The notes under the pieces: model-generated
The model's input: the letters and a program-made list of their open reading frames with translations, nothing else
The model's database searches: none
Told to the model about the DNA's origin: nothing
Shown: piece after piece, positions 27,808 through 36,031 of the stretch
How the letters are laid out: every line of letters begins with the position of its first letter
Position numbering within the stretch: position 1 is the stretch's first letter
Source: Crenobacter oryzisoli
Lineage (GTDB): Bacteria > Pseudomonadota > Gammaproteobacteria > Burkholderiales > Chromobacteriaceae
Length of the DNA stretch: 64,000 bases
Reading direction: 5' to 3'
Assembly (NCBI RefSeq): GCF_030385785.1
Contig: NZ_JAUEDK010000010.1
Coordinates: 1-64,000 of the forward strand
Program-made: the position numbers and the translations under genes

Positions 27808-27900
27808 CTTCTTGTTCTCAGTTGGCGCTGAGTCCGGCCGGTCGATAAGAACCCTACCGTTTATGACGGCGGCCAATACAAACTTCCTAAGGATATCGAA

Positions 27901-28446
27901 ATGAATCGCGTTGTCGCACGCCTCTCCCTGCTGACGCTGGCGCTCGGTGTCAGCACCGCCGCCATGGCCACCGAATACCCGATCGGCAAGCCGCAGATCA
28001 AGAACGGCATGGAAGTCGGCGCCGTCTACCTGCAGCCGACCAAGATGGAACCGGAAGGCATGATGCGCAAGGCAGAGGAGTCGGACATCCACATCGAGGC
28101 CGACATCCACGCCGTGGCCAAGAACCCGAACGGCTTCGCCCAGGGCGACTGGCTGCCGTACCTGCTGGTGAAGTACGAGCTGACCAAGGTGGGCAGCAAC
28201 CAGGTGATCAAGGGCGAGATGATGCCGATGGTGGCCGACGACGGCCCGCACTACGGCGACAACGTGAAGCTGGCCGGTCCGGGCAAGTACAAGGTGAAGT
28301 TCTCGGTGCTGCCGCCGAGTGCCAATCAGCACGCCCACTTCGGCCGCCACGTCGACAAGGAGACCGGCGTGGGTCCGTGGTTCAAGCCGTTCGATGTGAA
28401 CTACGAGTTCGTGTACGCGGGCATCGGCAAGAAGGGCGGTTACTAA
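27901..28446 (+). CDS. ftrA: Periplasmic ferrous-iron-binding protein, P19/FtrA/Tp34 family
   Basis: 181-residue periplasmic protein, first component of an FtrABCD-type acid-stimulated Fe2+ uptake system. The signal peptide covers about residues 1-23 (cleavage after AMA). The mature domain shows family metal-ligand segments: NGMEVGAVYLQPTKMEPEG, ESDIHIEADIHA and SANQHAHFGRHVD, rich in Met and His. An AAGGATAT ribosome-binding site precedes the ATG. Two Fur-like sites flank the gene. The 196-bp gap to ftrB is long and has its own Fur-like dyad, so ftrA may also be transcribed separately. Confidence 0.92.
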   Translation: MNRVVARLSLLTLALGVSTAAMATEYPIGKPQIKNGMEVGAVYLQPTKMEPEGMMRKAEESDIHIEADIHAVAKNPNGFAQGDWLPYLLVKYELTKVGSNQVIKGEMMPMVADDGPHYGDNVKLAGPGKYKVKFSVLPPSANQHAHFGRHVDKETGVGPWFKPFDVNYEFVYAGIGKKGGY

Positions 28447-28462
28447 GACCCGTATCGATTAT

Positions 28463-28481
28463 GATAATGCGCCGCGTTATC
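28463..28481. promoter_or_regulatory. Second Fur-box-like dyad between ftrA and ftrB
   Basis: GATAATGCGCCGCGTTATC, within a longer dyad TGATAA-N9-TTATCA (28462-28482). It keeps both Fur half-site ends, separated by a G+C-rich centre. It lies 161 bp upstream of ftrB and 16 bp after the ftrA stop, suggesting an internal iron-regulated promoter for ftrBCD. Confidence 0.65.
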
Positions 28482-28642
28482 ATTGATCCGGTTAAGACGA
28501 CAGCGTTGGCCACTGCCGGCGCTGTTTTGCATTGCGGGTCGCTCACAAAATCCGACGCAGCGATCTCGGCGAGGCGCACTCCACAGGGCCGCGCAACGAC
28601 CGGGGGGATTCTGTCAGCGACTCTGAACATAAGGAAAACATC

Positions 28643-28966
28643 ATGCGGAACTGGCTGATTGCACTGTTGTTCGCGGCTCCCCTGGTGGCTCAGGCTGCCG
28701 ACCTGCCGACTTTCAAACTCGAGATGAAGGACGGCAAGCTGATCCCGATGCGTATCGAAGTGCCGTCGGGTCAGAAGTTCGTGCTGGAAATCCACAATAC
28801 CGGCAAGATCCCGGTCGAGTTCGAAAGCCTGCAGCTGCGCAAGGAAAAAGTGCTGGCGCCGGGCGCTTCGTCGTTCGTGGTGGTCGCGCCGCTGCAGAAG
28901 GGCGAATACAAGTACTTCGACGACTTCCACCAGGCGACCACGCAGGGCGTGATCGTCGCCAAGTAA
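28643..28966 (+). CDS. ftrB: Cupredoxin-domain protein FtrB
   Basis: 107-residue periplasmic cupredoxin-like protein. The signal peptide ends near residue 18 (VAQAA). The domain shows the FKLEMKDGKLIPMRIEVPSGQKFVLEIHNTG pattern and DDFHQATTQG near the C-terminus, as in FtrB of Brucella and Bordetella, where it is thought to oxidise or hand over Fe2+ for import. AAGGA precedes the ATG. The gene is followed after 10 bp by ftrC, so ftrBCD form a tight operon. Confidence 0.9.
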   Translation: MRNWLIALLFAAPLVAQAADLPTFKLEMKDGKLIPMRIEVPSGQKFVLEIHNTGKIPVEFESLQLRKEKVLAPGASSFVVVAPLQKGEYKYFDDFHQATTQGVIVAK

Positions 28967-28976
28967 GGAGCGCGCG

Positions 28977-29810
28977 ATGGGACAGGTCGTATTCGTGATG
29001 TGGCGCGAGAGCGTCGAGGCGCTGCTGGTGATCGGTATCCTGCACGCCTGGCTGTCGAACAACGCCGAGGCGAAGGGCGGCAAGCGCTACCTGTGGGGCG
29101 GCGTGCTCGCCGGCCTCGGCATCGCCGGTCTCTTGGCGGTCGGTTTCTTCGAGGCCAGCGAGTTTCTCGGCAACGCGCAGGACTACTTCCAGACCGGCAT
29201 GGTGCTGATTGCAGCCGCGCTGATCGTGCAGATGGTGTTCTGGATGCGCAAGCACGGCCGCACGCTGAAGAAGGAGCTGGAGAGCGGGCTGACTGCGAAC
29301 GCGAAGCAGCAGAACTGGTGGGGCGTGTTCGTGCTGGCCGCGCTGGCGGTGGCACGCGAGGGCAGCGAGGCGGTGGTGTTCCTGTACGGCCTGATCGCCG
29401 GCGCTGACAGCTCGACGCTGCTGACGATGGGCGGCGGCGCGGTGCTGGGCCTGGTGCTGGCGATCGGCACCTACTGGCTGTTGCAGGTGGCCGGCTCGGC
29501 GATGGGCTGGCGCCTCTTCTTCAAGGTGTCCGAAGTGCTGCTGTTGCTGCTCGCCTCGGCGATGCTGGTCAACGGCGTCGACCGGCTGATCTCGATGGAC
29601 GTGCTGCCGGCGCTGGTCGACCCGGTGTGGGACAGCTCGGCGCTGCTCGATGACAGCACGCAGCTGGGTGGACTGGTGGCGGCGCTGACCGGCTACCGCG
29701 CCCACCCGGCGCTGATGACACTGCTCGTCTGGCTCGGCTTCTGGGGCGGGGTGACCGTGATGCTCAAGCGTGCCACGCCGGCACCGCAGAAGAAGGCAGC
29801 CCAGGCATGA
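28977..29810 (+). CDS. ftrC: FTR1-family iron permease FtrC
   Basis: 277-residue inner-membrane permease of the FTR1/EfeU family with about seven helices. Both iron-translocating REXXE motifs are intact: RESVE at residues 10-14 in helix 1 and REGSE at 127-131 in helix 4. It is the channel of the FtrABCD system. AAGGAGCGCGCG provides the ribosome-binding site, and the stop overlaps the ftrD start (ATGA), so the two are translationally coupled. Confidence 0.93.
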   Translation: MGQVVFVMWRESVEALLVIGILHAWLSNNAEAKGGKRYLWGGVLAGLGIAGLLAVGFFEASEFLGNAQDYFQTGMVLIAAALIVQMVFWMRKHGRTLKKELESGLTANAKQQNWWGVFVLAALAVAREGSEAVVFLYGLIAGADSSTLLTMGGGAVLGLVLAIGTYWLLQVAGSAMGWRLFFKVSEVLLLLLASAMLVNGVDRLISMDVLPALVDPVWDSSALLDDSTQLGGLVAALTGYRAHPALMTLLVWLGFWGGVTVMLKRATPAPQKKAAQA

Positions 29811-31171
29811 GACCGGCGCTGGCCGCTTACGGCAACTGGCTGCGCGACCACCAGTCGTGGCTGCGCACCATCCAGTGGGTGGTGGTGGTGGCGTACGCGA
29901 TGCTGATTCTGGTGCCGGCGTTCATGCCGCTGCCGGACGATTCGGCGCGCATGGTCAACAACCTGACCGTGTTCGCGCAGTTTGTGTTCTGGGGCATCTG
30001 GTGGCCGTTCGTGCTGGTGTCGATGGTGCTGTTCGGTCGGCTGTGGTGCGGTGTGCTGTGCCCGGAGGGCGCGCTGTCCGAATGGGCGTCGCGCCACGGC
30101 AAGGGCCGCCCGATCCCGCGCTGGATGCGCTGGGGCGGCTGGCCCTTCGTCGCCTTCGTGCTGACCACTGTGTACGGCCAGATGGTCAGCGTCTACCAGT
30201 ATCCGAAGGCGGTGCTGCTGGTGCTGGGCGGCTCGACCGTGGCGGCGATGGTGGTCGGCTACTACTACACCCGCGGTAAGCGCGCCTGGTGCCGCTACCT
30301 GTGCCCGGTGAACGGCGTGTTCGAGCTGCTGACCAAGCTCGCGCCGATGCATTACAAGGTCGACGAGCAGAAGTGGAAGCATTCGCTCGACATCGGCATC
30401 CGCATCCAGGCGGTGGACTGTGCGCCGTTGCAGCCGATCCGCCACATGAAGGGCGGCAGTGGCTGTCACATGTGCGGCCGCTGCAGCGACCACCGCGGCG
30501 CGGTGACGCTGGCGGCGCGGCCGTTCGGCGAGGAGGTGGTGGAGGTGGCCGAGAAGGAGGCGACCCACTGGCAGACGCTGCTGATCGTGTTCGGCCTGTT
30601 GGGCGTGGCGATCGGCGCCTTCCACTGGACCGTCAGCCCGTGGTTCGTCACCCTCAAGCAGTGGGCGGCCGAATGGCTGGTCAATCGCGAGATCTTCTGG
30701 CCGCTCGATGACAACACGCCGTGGTGGCTGTTCACTCATTACCCGGAGCTGAACGACAGCTTCACCTGGCTCGATGGCGGTCTGCTGATCGGCTACATCG
30801 GCGCGACCGCCTTGGTGATGGGGGCCTGTATCAGCCTCTCCCTCGCGCTGGCGGTGGCGGTGGCCGGGTCGTGGAGCAACCGGCGCTTCCACCACCTGGC
30901 GCAAGCGCTGATCCCGCTGGCCGGCTGCGGGGTGTTCCTCGGCCTGTCGGCGACGACGCTGACGCTGCTCAAGCACGAGGGTATCCAGGCGTATTGGGCG
31001 AACAACCTGCGTCTGACACTGCTCACCGGCGCGATGCTGTGGTCGCTGTGGCTGGCGATCAAGATCGTGGCGCGCTGGGGCGGCGGCCGCGCGTGGCTGG
31101 TGCTGGTGCCGTTTCTCGGCACGCTGGCGACGGTCGGGGCTGCCTGGGGCTTTATGTTCTGGTGGTGGTGA
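29807..31171 (+). CDS. ftrD: Polyferredoxin-like membrane protein FtrD
   Basis: 454-residue inner-membrane protein with about nine helices and cytoplasmic-type cysteine clusters: CGVLCPEG, CRYLCPVNG and CHMCGRCSDHRG. This resembles NapH/NosR-like electron-transfer proteins. In FtrABCD it is proposed to pass electrons or restore the ferroxidase step that drives iron transport; that role is not proven. It overlaps ftrC by 4 bp and ends the operon with a terminator. Confidence 0.9.
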   Translation: MRPALAAYGNWLRDHQSWLRTIQWVVVVAYAMLILVPAFMPLPDDSARMVNNLTVFAQFVFWGIWWPFVLVSMVLFGRLWCGVLCPEGALSEWASRHGKGRPIPRWMRWGGWPFVAFVLTTVYGQMVSVYQYPKAVLLVLGGSTVAAMVVGYYYTRGKRAWCRYLCPVNGVFELLTKLAPMHYKVDEQKWKHSLDIGIRIQAVDCAPLQPIRHMKGGSGCHMCGRCSDHRGAVTLAARPFGEEVVEVAEKEATHWQTLLIVFGLLGVAIGAFHWTVSPWFVTLKQWAAEWLVNREIFWPLDDNTPWWLFTHYPELNDSFTWLDGGLLIGYIGATALVMGACISLSLALAVAVAGSWSNRRFHHLAQALIPLAGCGVFLGLSATTLTLLKHEGIQAYWANNLRLTLLTGAMLWSLWLAIKIVARWGGGRAWLVLVPFLGTLATVGAAWGFMFWWW

Positions 31172-31193
31172 GCATGGCCGAAGGGTCGCGAAG

Positions 31194-31223
31194 AAAGCCG
31201 CGGGCGATGCTTGCGGCTTTTTT
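31194..31223 (+). terminator. Terminator of ftrBCD
   Basis: AAAGCCGC (31194-31201), 11-nt loop, GCGGCTTT (31213-31220) continuing into TTTTTT, 23 bp after the ftrD stop codon. Confidence 0.88.
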
Positions 31224-31336
31224 GTGGTCGGTTGCCTAAGCCAATAGCGATCGGAGAGGGAGCATGGTCCGTTTTGCGCCATTTCGTAGGATGGAGGCGC
31301 TGGCGCCGTAACCTATCGCTTTCTTCGGCCAACCCC

Positions 31337-31744
31337 TCAGGCCACACTCTCCAGCATCTGCTTCAACGCAGCCAAATCCCGCTCCACCCACTTGGCATCA
31401 CTGACGAACTCTTCCTCGCTCATGCCGTTGCTGCGAAACAGCGTGAACACCAGTTCGCATCCATCGCCGTTCGGGATCAACCGCATCGGCACGTACAGCT
31501 CGTCGCCATGCGGCGTCTGCACATAGTGGTCAAGTACGCCGTAGTCGTTCGGTGGGGTGAAGCGCACCCGCATTGGGCCGTGCTCGGTGTCGGCGAGCCA
31601 GGCCTCGTCGGTCTCGTGGATCGCCGTGCACAGGCCGGATGCCCATTGTGGGAAGTGCCGGGGCTCGGCGAGGAAGGCGTAGACCTCGGCCATCGGCCGG
31701 GCGATGCGCACCGACAGGGTGCGCGACTCGACGGAGTTGCTCAT
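31337..31744 (-). CDS. SRPBCC (START/Bet v1-like) family protein
   Basis: 135-residue helix-grip protein. VESRTLSVRIARPMAEVYAFLAEPRHFPQWASG is the usual opening of SRPBCC proteins, which form a hydrophobic pocket for small ligands. The ligand is unknown. The start (31744) overlaps the stop of the NTF2-like gene upstream (ATGA), so the two are translationally coupled and may act together. Confidence 0.8.
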   Translation of the reverse strand: MSNSVESRTLSVRIARPMAEVYAFLAEPRHFPQWASGLCTAIHETDEAWLADTEHGPMRVRFTPPNDYGVLDHYVQTPHGDELYVPMRLIPNGDGCELVFTLFRSNGMSEEEFVSDAKWVERDLAALKQMLESVA

Positions 31745-32145
31745 CAGTAGGCTTCCTCATTGTCGGCGGCCAGCAGATTGGCGTCGCGGGAAATCCGCCA
31801 CGCGCCGTCCGCCTCGCGGCGCAGCACGGGGTCAGCGTATGGCCGTGGCGGGTGTGCGTGGCACCGCTGGCACGGTCGCGCATGTGCACGCGCAATCGGC
31901 CGCAGTAATACGCCAGGTGTGTCGCTGATCGCCAGGTCGTCGACCTGCCAGTCGTAGTCGATGTCGAACGCGGTGTTGGCTTGCAGCGCAGCAGCGAACG
32001 CCTCCTTGCCGCTCAGCGGCGGGGAGCCTGCGGTGTAGAAGCACACGTCGTCGCAGACCAGTTCGAGCAGCGCGGCGTTGTCGCCGGCCACCGTCGCGCG
32101 GTGCCAGGCTTCGAGTAGCGTGTAGATTGCGCGTTCGTCGTCCAT
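31744..32145 (-). CDS. NTF2-like (SnoaL/YybH) protein with a frame-shifted central segment
   Basis: 133-residue reading frame of the NTF2-like superfamily. The N-terminus (MDDERAIYTLLEAWHRATVAGDNAALLELVCDDVCFYTAG) and the C-terminus (VLRREADGAWRISRDANLL) are typical. About 30 residues between them are not. In the neighbouring frame the same DNA encodes the family-like HLAYYCGRLRVHM, then MRDRASGATHTRHGHTLT. The pattern fits loss of one AC from a repeat (31917-31922) and gain of CC in a C-run (31828-31831), which cancel out. The protein stays open but its beta-sheet core is probably damaged. A sequencing or assembly error is the alternative. Confidence 0.7.
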   Translation of the reverse strand: MDDERAIYTLLEAWHRATVAGDNAALLELVCDDVCFYTAGSPPLSGKEAFAAALQANTAFDIDYDWQVDDLAISDTPGVLLRPIARAHARPCQRCHAHPPRPYADPVLRREADGAWRISRDANLLAADNEEAY

Positions 32146-32207
32146 CGGGCCTCCCGGTGCGCGGTCGACTGGCCGCGCCGCGGTTTCATTATCGGCGATG
32201 CCGCACG

Positions 32208-32603
32208 TCAATGCGCCGATCCGGCGAGGCGGGCATGCCAGGCGAGGATCGTGGCGCGGTAGCCGTCGGGCAACTCGGCCGGCAGTGCGTTGACCGGGAA
32301 CAGCCCGAGCTGGGCATGTTCGAGGCTGATCCGCGGCACGAACGCGCCGACGAGCCGGCAACCGTAGCTGACGACGGACTCCCGTTTGCCCGGCCGGACT
32401 TCGAGCAGATAGCTGTCGAGCGGCGCGACTACCTCGATCTCGACGCCCAGTTCCTCGAAGAACTCGCGGCTCAGGCATTCGGCCAATGTTTCACCGTTTT
32501 CGGTCCGTCCGCCGGGCAGCTCCCACTCTTCACGCTCGTTCATCAGCAGCACGACCTGATCGTCGGCAGTGATCAGCACGCCTTTCACGCAGACGGGATC
32601 CAT
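32208..32603 (-). CDS. Nudix hydrolase
   Basis: 131-residue hydrolase of nucleoside diphosphates linked to another moiety. The Nudix box is intact from GGRTENGETLAECLSREF through FEELGV (consensus GX5EX7REUXEEXGU). The substrate cannot be predicted. Start at MDPVCVKGVLI (32603). It is 62 bp upstream of the NTF2-like gene on the same strand and could be part of the same transcript. Confidence 0.87.
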   Translation of the reverse strand: MDPVCVKGVLITADDQVVLLMNEREEWELPGGRTENGETLAECLSREFFEELGVEIEVVAPLDSYLLEVRPGKRESVVSYGCRLVGAFVPRISLEHAQLGLFPVNALPAELPDGYRATILAWHARLAGSAH

Positions 32604-32807
32604 CGGGGCTCCTTGCGGTTGGAGGTGGGGCTTTCGCTTGCGGCTCTCAGAGCCTGACCATTGTCTTGTTGCGAACAGCGTGGCTCCGGCAAATGGCCAG
32701 ATGCCAAGCGGGTGACGGGGCCTTAGTCATTCTTAGATCAGGCCGACCCGCAACGCAGCCGGCCGTTAGCGGCGCCGGCCAAGTCGCAAAGAAACGATAG
32801 CGGGTCC

Positions 32808-33194
32808 CTACGCTTCGTAGAGTTCCAGCGGCAGCCCGTCCGGGTCGGCGAAGAAGGTGAAGCGCTTGCCGGTGTACTCGTCGACACGCACCGGCTCGCA
32901 CTCGACGCCGTGCTGTACCAGGTGGGCGATCGCTGTGTCGAGTTCGTCGACCTTGAACGCCAGATGGCGCAGCCCGCACGCTTCGGGGCGCGTCGGCCGT
33001 GTCGGCGGCGACGGAAATGAGAACAGCTCGAGCTGCACCCCGCCCGGCACCAAGAGGTCGAGCTTGTACGAGTCGCGTTCGGCACGGTAGGCCTCGGCGA
33101 GCACTGTCAGGCCCAGTATCTCGGTGTAGAAATGCTTGGAGCAGGCGTAGTCGGACGCGATCAGTGCGACGTGGTGGACGGCGGTGAGGTTCAT
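32808..33194 (-). CDS. VOC-family protein, YaeR/GloA2-like
   Basis: 128-residue vicinal-oxygen-chelate (glyoxalase/bleomycin-resistance fold) protein. MNLTAVHHVALIASDYACSKHFYTEILGL at the start and RFTFFADPDGLPLELYE at the end match YaeR/SMU1112c-type proteins. The metal ligands are probably His and Glu: His8/His9 (VHHVAL), the His of GLRHLAFKV, and Glu126 of LELYEA. The reaction is unknown. About 200 bp without features separate it from the Nudix gene. Confidence 0.83.
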   Translation of the reverse strand: MNLTAVHHVALIASDYACSKHFYTEILGLTVLAEAYRAERDSYKLDLLVPGGVQLELFSFPSPPTRPTRPEACGLRHLAFKVDELDTAIAHLVQHGVECEPVRVDEYTGKRFTFFADPDGLPLELYEA

Positions 33195-33245
33195 CGGGGG
33201 CGATTTAGGAGGAAAGGGTTGGGAGGGGCAGGGTGCTGCATCCGC

Positions 33246-33283
33246 TTATCCACAGGATTCGGCCAGCGTCCGTTTTATCCACA
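33246..33283 (+). promoter_or_regulatory. Paired consensus DnaA-box sequences, pair 1
   Basis: Two perfect TTATCCACA 9-mers in the same orientation at 33246-33254 and 33275-33283, 29 bp apart. They lie in the 93-bp gap between the ybaK and VOC genes, 4 bp past the ybaK stop. Pair 2 (38199-38237) shares the extended form GCTTATCCACAG-N18/19-TTTATCCACAG, so the unit itself is repeated. DnaA binding is inferred from the consensus only. Confidence 0.55.
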
Positions 33284-33287
33284 GCGG

Positions 33288-33773
33288 TCAGCTCGCCGCC
33301 GCATGCACCAGCGTCGCGTTCAGGAGCCGCTGCGCGTCGGTCGGCGCGATGCCGACCTGGAAGCCGCGCTTGCCGCCGTTCAGGAAGATGCGGTCGAGTT
33401 CCAGGATGCTCGCCTCCATGTAGACCGGCATCGCCTGCTTGGTGCCGAACGGGCTGGTGCCGCCGACCAGATAGCCCGAATGCTTGTTGGCGATTTCGGG
33501 CGCGCATGGCTCGATCTTCTTTGCGCCGATCGCTTTGGCGAGCATGCCGGTGCCGACCTCGCGGTCGCCGTGCATCAGTACCACCAGTGGCTTCTTGTTC
33601 TCGTCCTGCATGATCAGCGTCTTGATCACGCAATGCTCGTCAACGCCAAGCTCGCGCGCCGACACGCGGGTGCCGCCCTTTTCCTCGTACGCGTACAGGT
33701 GCTCGGTGAACGGCACCTTGGCAGCGCGCAGCGCGCGGATCGCCTGGGTGACCGGGAATTTGTCCTTGCTCAT
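33288..33773 (-). CDS. ybaK: Cys-tRNA(Pro)/Cys-tRNA(Cys) deacylase YbaK
   Basis: 161-residue trans-editing protein that hydrolyses Cys mischarged on tRNA(Pro). Diagnostic segments are KTLIMQDENKKPLVVLMHGDREV, GYLVGGTSPFGTK (substrate-binding loop) and VYMEASILELDRIFLNGGKRG. The catalytic Lys corresponds to the Lys in VIKTLIM. Full length. The first ATG in frame (33773) is used. It is flanked by the msrQ 3' region and the DnaA-box pair. Confidence 0.92.
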   Translation of the reverse strand: MSKDKFPVTQAIRALRAAKVPFTEHLYAYEEKGGTRVSARELGVDEHCVIKTLIMQDENKKPLVVLMHGDREVGTGMLAKAIGAKKIEPCAPEIANKHSGYLVGGTSPFGTKQAMPVYMEASILELDRIFLNGGKRGFQVGIAPTDAQRLLNATLVHAAAS

Positions 33774-33911
33774 GATCGAAACGGCTGAAAGCGAAACGGC
33801 CAGTGTACGCGCTGGCCGTTTCGCCCGGTAGCCTCAAGGAGGGCTCTAAAAACCGTTGCGAGCACCGCCCGCCGAGCATCGGTGCAGCGCAGCAGGTTTT
33901 TCGAAGCGCCC

Positions 33912-34577
33912 TCAGGCGGCCTTGCTCGCCGGCGTCGCCAAGCGCCGCTGCTTTGCCTGCTCGGCCCACCGGCGGATCAGCCGCTCGGCGAGCAGGATCG
34001 CGAGGATCGTCGCGTACAGGGCTGGCTGGCTGACGTCCTTCTTCACCAGCCACCAGTAGTGCAGCACGCCGAGGATCGCGACCGGGTAGACCAGCTTGTG
34101 CAGCTTGCCCCAGTTGCGTTTGAGCCGCTTCATCCAGCCTTGGGTCGACGTGACCGCCAGCGGCGTCATCAGCACGATCGCGGCGAAGCCGACGGTGATG
34201 AATGGCCGCTTAACGATGTCGCGGGCTATAGCATGCAGCTCGAAGAACTTGTCGAGCCACAGATAGGTGGCCAGGTGCAGCACGCCGTAGAAATAGGCGT
34301 AGAGGCCGGCCATCCTCCTGAGCTTCAGCAGCCAGCCCAGCCCGGTCAGGCGCTTGAGCGGCGACACCGTCAGCGTGATCAACAGGAAAGTTAGCGTCCA
34401 GGTACCGGTCGAATGGGTGATGAACTCGATCGGGTTGACCGCCTGGCCGGACGCGACGATCCACGCTGCGCGCGCCAGCGGCAGCAGCGCGGCGATGAAC
34501 AGCAGCGCCTTCAGCGGCCCGAGAAAGCGCGGCAGGCCGGGGGCCGGTGGGCGGGCGGAGGGGGTAGGGGCAGCCAT
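33912..34577 (-). CDS. msrQ: Heme-binding membrane subunit MsrQ (YedZ)
   Basis: 221-residue inner-membrane heme protein with six helices. It passes electrons from the quinone pool to MsrP for periplasmic methionine sulfoxide repair. Family motifs are THSTGTWTLTFLLITLTVSPLKR, RRMAGLYAYFYGVLHLATYLWLD (heme His) and KLHKLVYPVAILGVLHYWW (heme His). It starts 7 bp downstream of msrP, so the two genes are co-transcribed. Confidence 0.93.
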   Translation of the reverse strand: MAAPTPSARPPAPGLPRFLGPLKALLFIAALLPLARAAWIVASGQAVNPIEFITHSTGTWTLTFLLITLTVSPLKRLTGLGWLLKLRRMAGLYAYFYGVLHLATYLWLDKFFELHAIARDIVKRPFITVGFAAIVLMTPLAVTSTQGWMKRLKRNWGKLHKLVYPVAILGVLHYWWLVKKDVSQPALYATILAILLAERLIRRWAEQAKQRRLATPASKAA

Positions 34578-34584
34578 GGTGTCC

Positions 34585-35508
34585 TCAGAAGTTCTTGCGC
34601 AGATCCATGCCGCGGTACAGCCCCGCGACCTGGTCGGCGTAGCCGTTGAACATCAGCGTCTTGCGCTTGAAGAAGTCGCCGATGCGCCGCTCGGTCGCCT
34701 GGCTCCAGCGCGGGTGGTCGACCTCGGGGTTTACGTTCGAGTAGAAGCCGTATTCGTGCGCGTTGGCGAGGTTCCAGCTGGTCGGCGGCTGCTTGTCGGT
34801 CAGTGTGATCCGCACGATCGACTTGATGCCCTTGAAACCGTACTTCCACGGCACGATCAGGCGGATCGGCGCGCCGTTCTGGTTCGGCAGCACGTTGCCG
34901 TACAGGCCGACCGCCAGGATCGCCAGCGGGTGCATCGCCTCGTCGAGGCGCAGGCCCTCGCGGTATGGCCACGCCAGCACGTCGTCGCGCTGGCCGGGCA
35001 TCTCGCTCGGGCGTAGCACGCTCTGGAACGCCACGTACTTGGCCTTGCCGGTCGGCTCGACCTGTTTGAGCAAGGCCGACAGCGGAAAGCCTATCCACGG
35101 GATCACCATGCTCCAGCCCTCGACGCAGCGCAGCCGGTAGATGCGTTCCTCGAGCGGCGCGAGCTTCATCAGCTGCTCTATCGAAAAGGTGCGCGGCTTG
35201 AGCACGTCGCCGTCGACGGTGACCGCCCACGGCCGTGGCTTGAACTGGCCGGAGTACTCGGCCGGGTCGCCCTTGTCGGTGCCGAACTCGTAGAAGTTGT
35301 TGTAGCCGGTGATCTCTTTGAGCGTGTTCATTCGTTCGCCGGTCGACAGCAGGCTCTTCTTGGCGGCGAGCGCGGCGAAGGCGTTGCCCGACAGCGCGAG
35401 GCCGGCCGCGCCGGCGGCGCCGAGCAGCAGGAAGCGGCGGCGGTCGAGGTACAGGTCCTGCGGGGTGATCTCGGACGGCAGGATGTCGTCCGGGCGCTTG
35501 ATCAACAT
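34585..35508 (-). CDS. msrP: Periplasmic methionine sulfoxide reductase catalytic subunit MsrP (YedY)
   Basis: 307-residue molybdopterin enzyme that reduces methionine sulfoxide in oxidised periplasmic proteins. A twin-arginine signal ([15 protein letters not shown], residues 22-36) directs folded export. Cys128 in [12 protein letters not shown] is the molybdenum ligand. Other conserved segments are [15 protein letters not shown] and [22 protein letters not shown]. It is first of the msrPQ operon. The upstream 190 bp contain no recognised operator. Confidence 0.95.
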   Translation of the reverse strand: MLIKRPDDILPSEITPQDLYLDRRRFLLLGAAGAAGLALSGNAFAALAAKKSLLSTGERMNTLKEITGYNNFYEFGTDKGDPAEYSGQFKPRPWAVTVDGDVLKPRTFSIEQLMKLAPLEERIYRLRCVEGWSMVIPWIGFPLSALLKQVEPTGKAKYVAFQSVLRPSEMPGQRDDVLAWPYREGLRLDEAMHPLAILAVGLYGNVLPNQNGAPIRLIVPWKYGFKGIKSIVRITLTDKQPPTSWNLANAHEYGFYSNVNPEVDHPRWSQATERRIGDFFKRKTLMFNGYADQVAGLYRGMDLRKNF

Positions 35509-35699
35509 GGTGGGCTTCTCCCGTTCTGGTGTCTGACCATTAGTCGGCCTTTTTATGGCTATCTGACACTACTACGAAAAAAACAGTTTCGCGGATGCGC
35601 CGGACGGTCGAACAGGGGGCGGTTTAAGCGCCGCGAAGGGTACCGTTGGCCGGGTGGGCTGCGGCGGTCAGTATCGCAACGTCGAAGGGAAGCGGCTCG

Positions 35700-35879
35700 T
35701 CAGACGTTGATGCCGAGCAGGAACAGTAATACGAGCAGCAAGGAGCTGATCAACAGCGAGACCGCCAGCGTGTGGGCCCAGTCGCGCAAGGTGCGGCGCT
35801 GCTCGCGGTCGAGCACCCAGCGCGCCAGCGCGTACAGCACGAAGCAGAGGACGAAGAACTTGAACAGACGGCCGAACAT
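35700..35879 (-). CDS. Small membrane protein (59 aa), uncharacterised
   Basis: A 59-codon frame: MFGRLFKFFVLCFVLYALA, an amphipathic charged middle RWVLDREQRRTLRDWAHT, and a second hydrophobic stretch LAVSLLISSLLLVLLFLLG ending INV. It therefore looks like a two-helix inner-membrane protein with a charged connecting loop. The two-helix design with uninterrupted codons is unlikely by chance. It stands between msrP and metX, transcribed toward msrP; an rRNA-complementary site is weak (CTGCC before the ATG). Function unknown. Confidence 0.62.
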   Translation of the reverse strand: MFGRLFKFFVLCFVLYALARWVLDREQRRTLRDWAHTLAVSLLISSLLLVLLFLLGINV

Positions 35880-36031
35880 GGCAGGTTACGCGGGGGCAGA
35901 AACAGGTGGCGCGATTATCCGGGCCGGTTTGCCCCGCCGCAAGGCGATGACGATATAATCGACGCGAAGAGAAACGGCCGCGCCGGGCCCCGGCGCCACC
36001 CAAAGCAAAACAACAGGCCTCACCCGCAACC

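Noticed and set aside
29693-31282. 529-codon reading frame antisense to ftrD
   Set aside because: Low-complexity translation, no start context, and it overlaps a well-supported gene along its whole length.
32604-32807. Third copy of the MITE-like element (AGAGCCTGACC near 32647)
   Set aside because: Only the first eight bases match the terminus; no internal blocks or second end follow.
33246-33283. Chromosomal origin of replication
   Set aside because: Only two boxes, no A+T-rich unwinding region and no dnaA, dnaN or parAB nearby.
35880-36031. SAM or SAH riboswitch upstream of metX
   Set aside because: Only a G+C-rich hairpin is visible in about 150 bp; no conserved riboswitch core was recognised.
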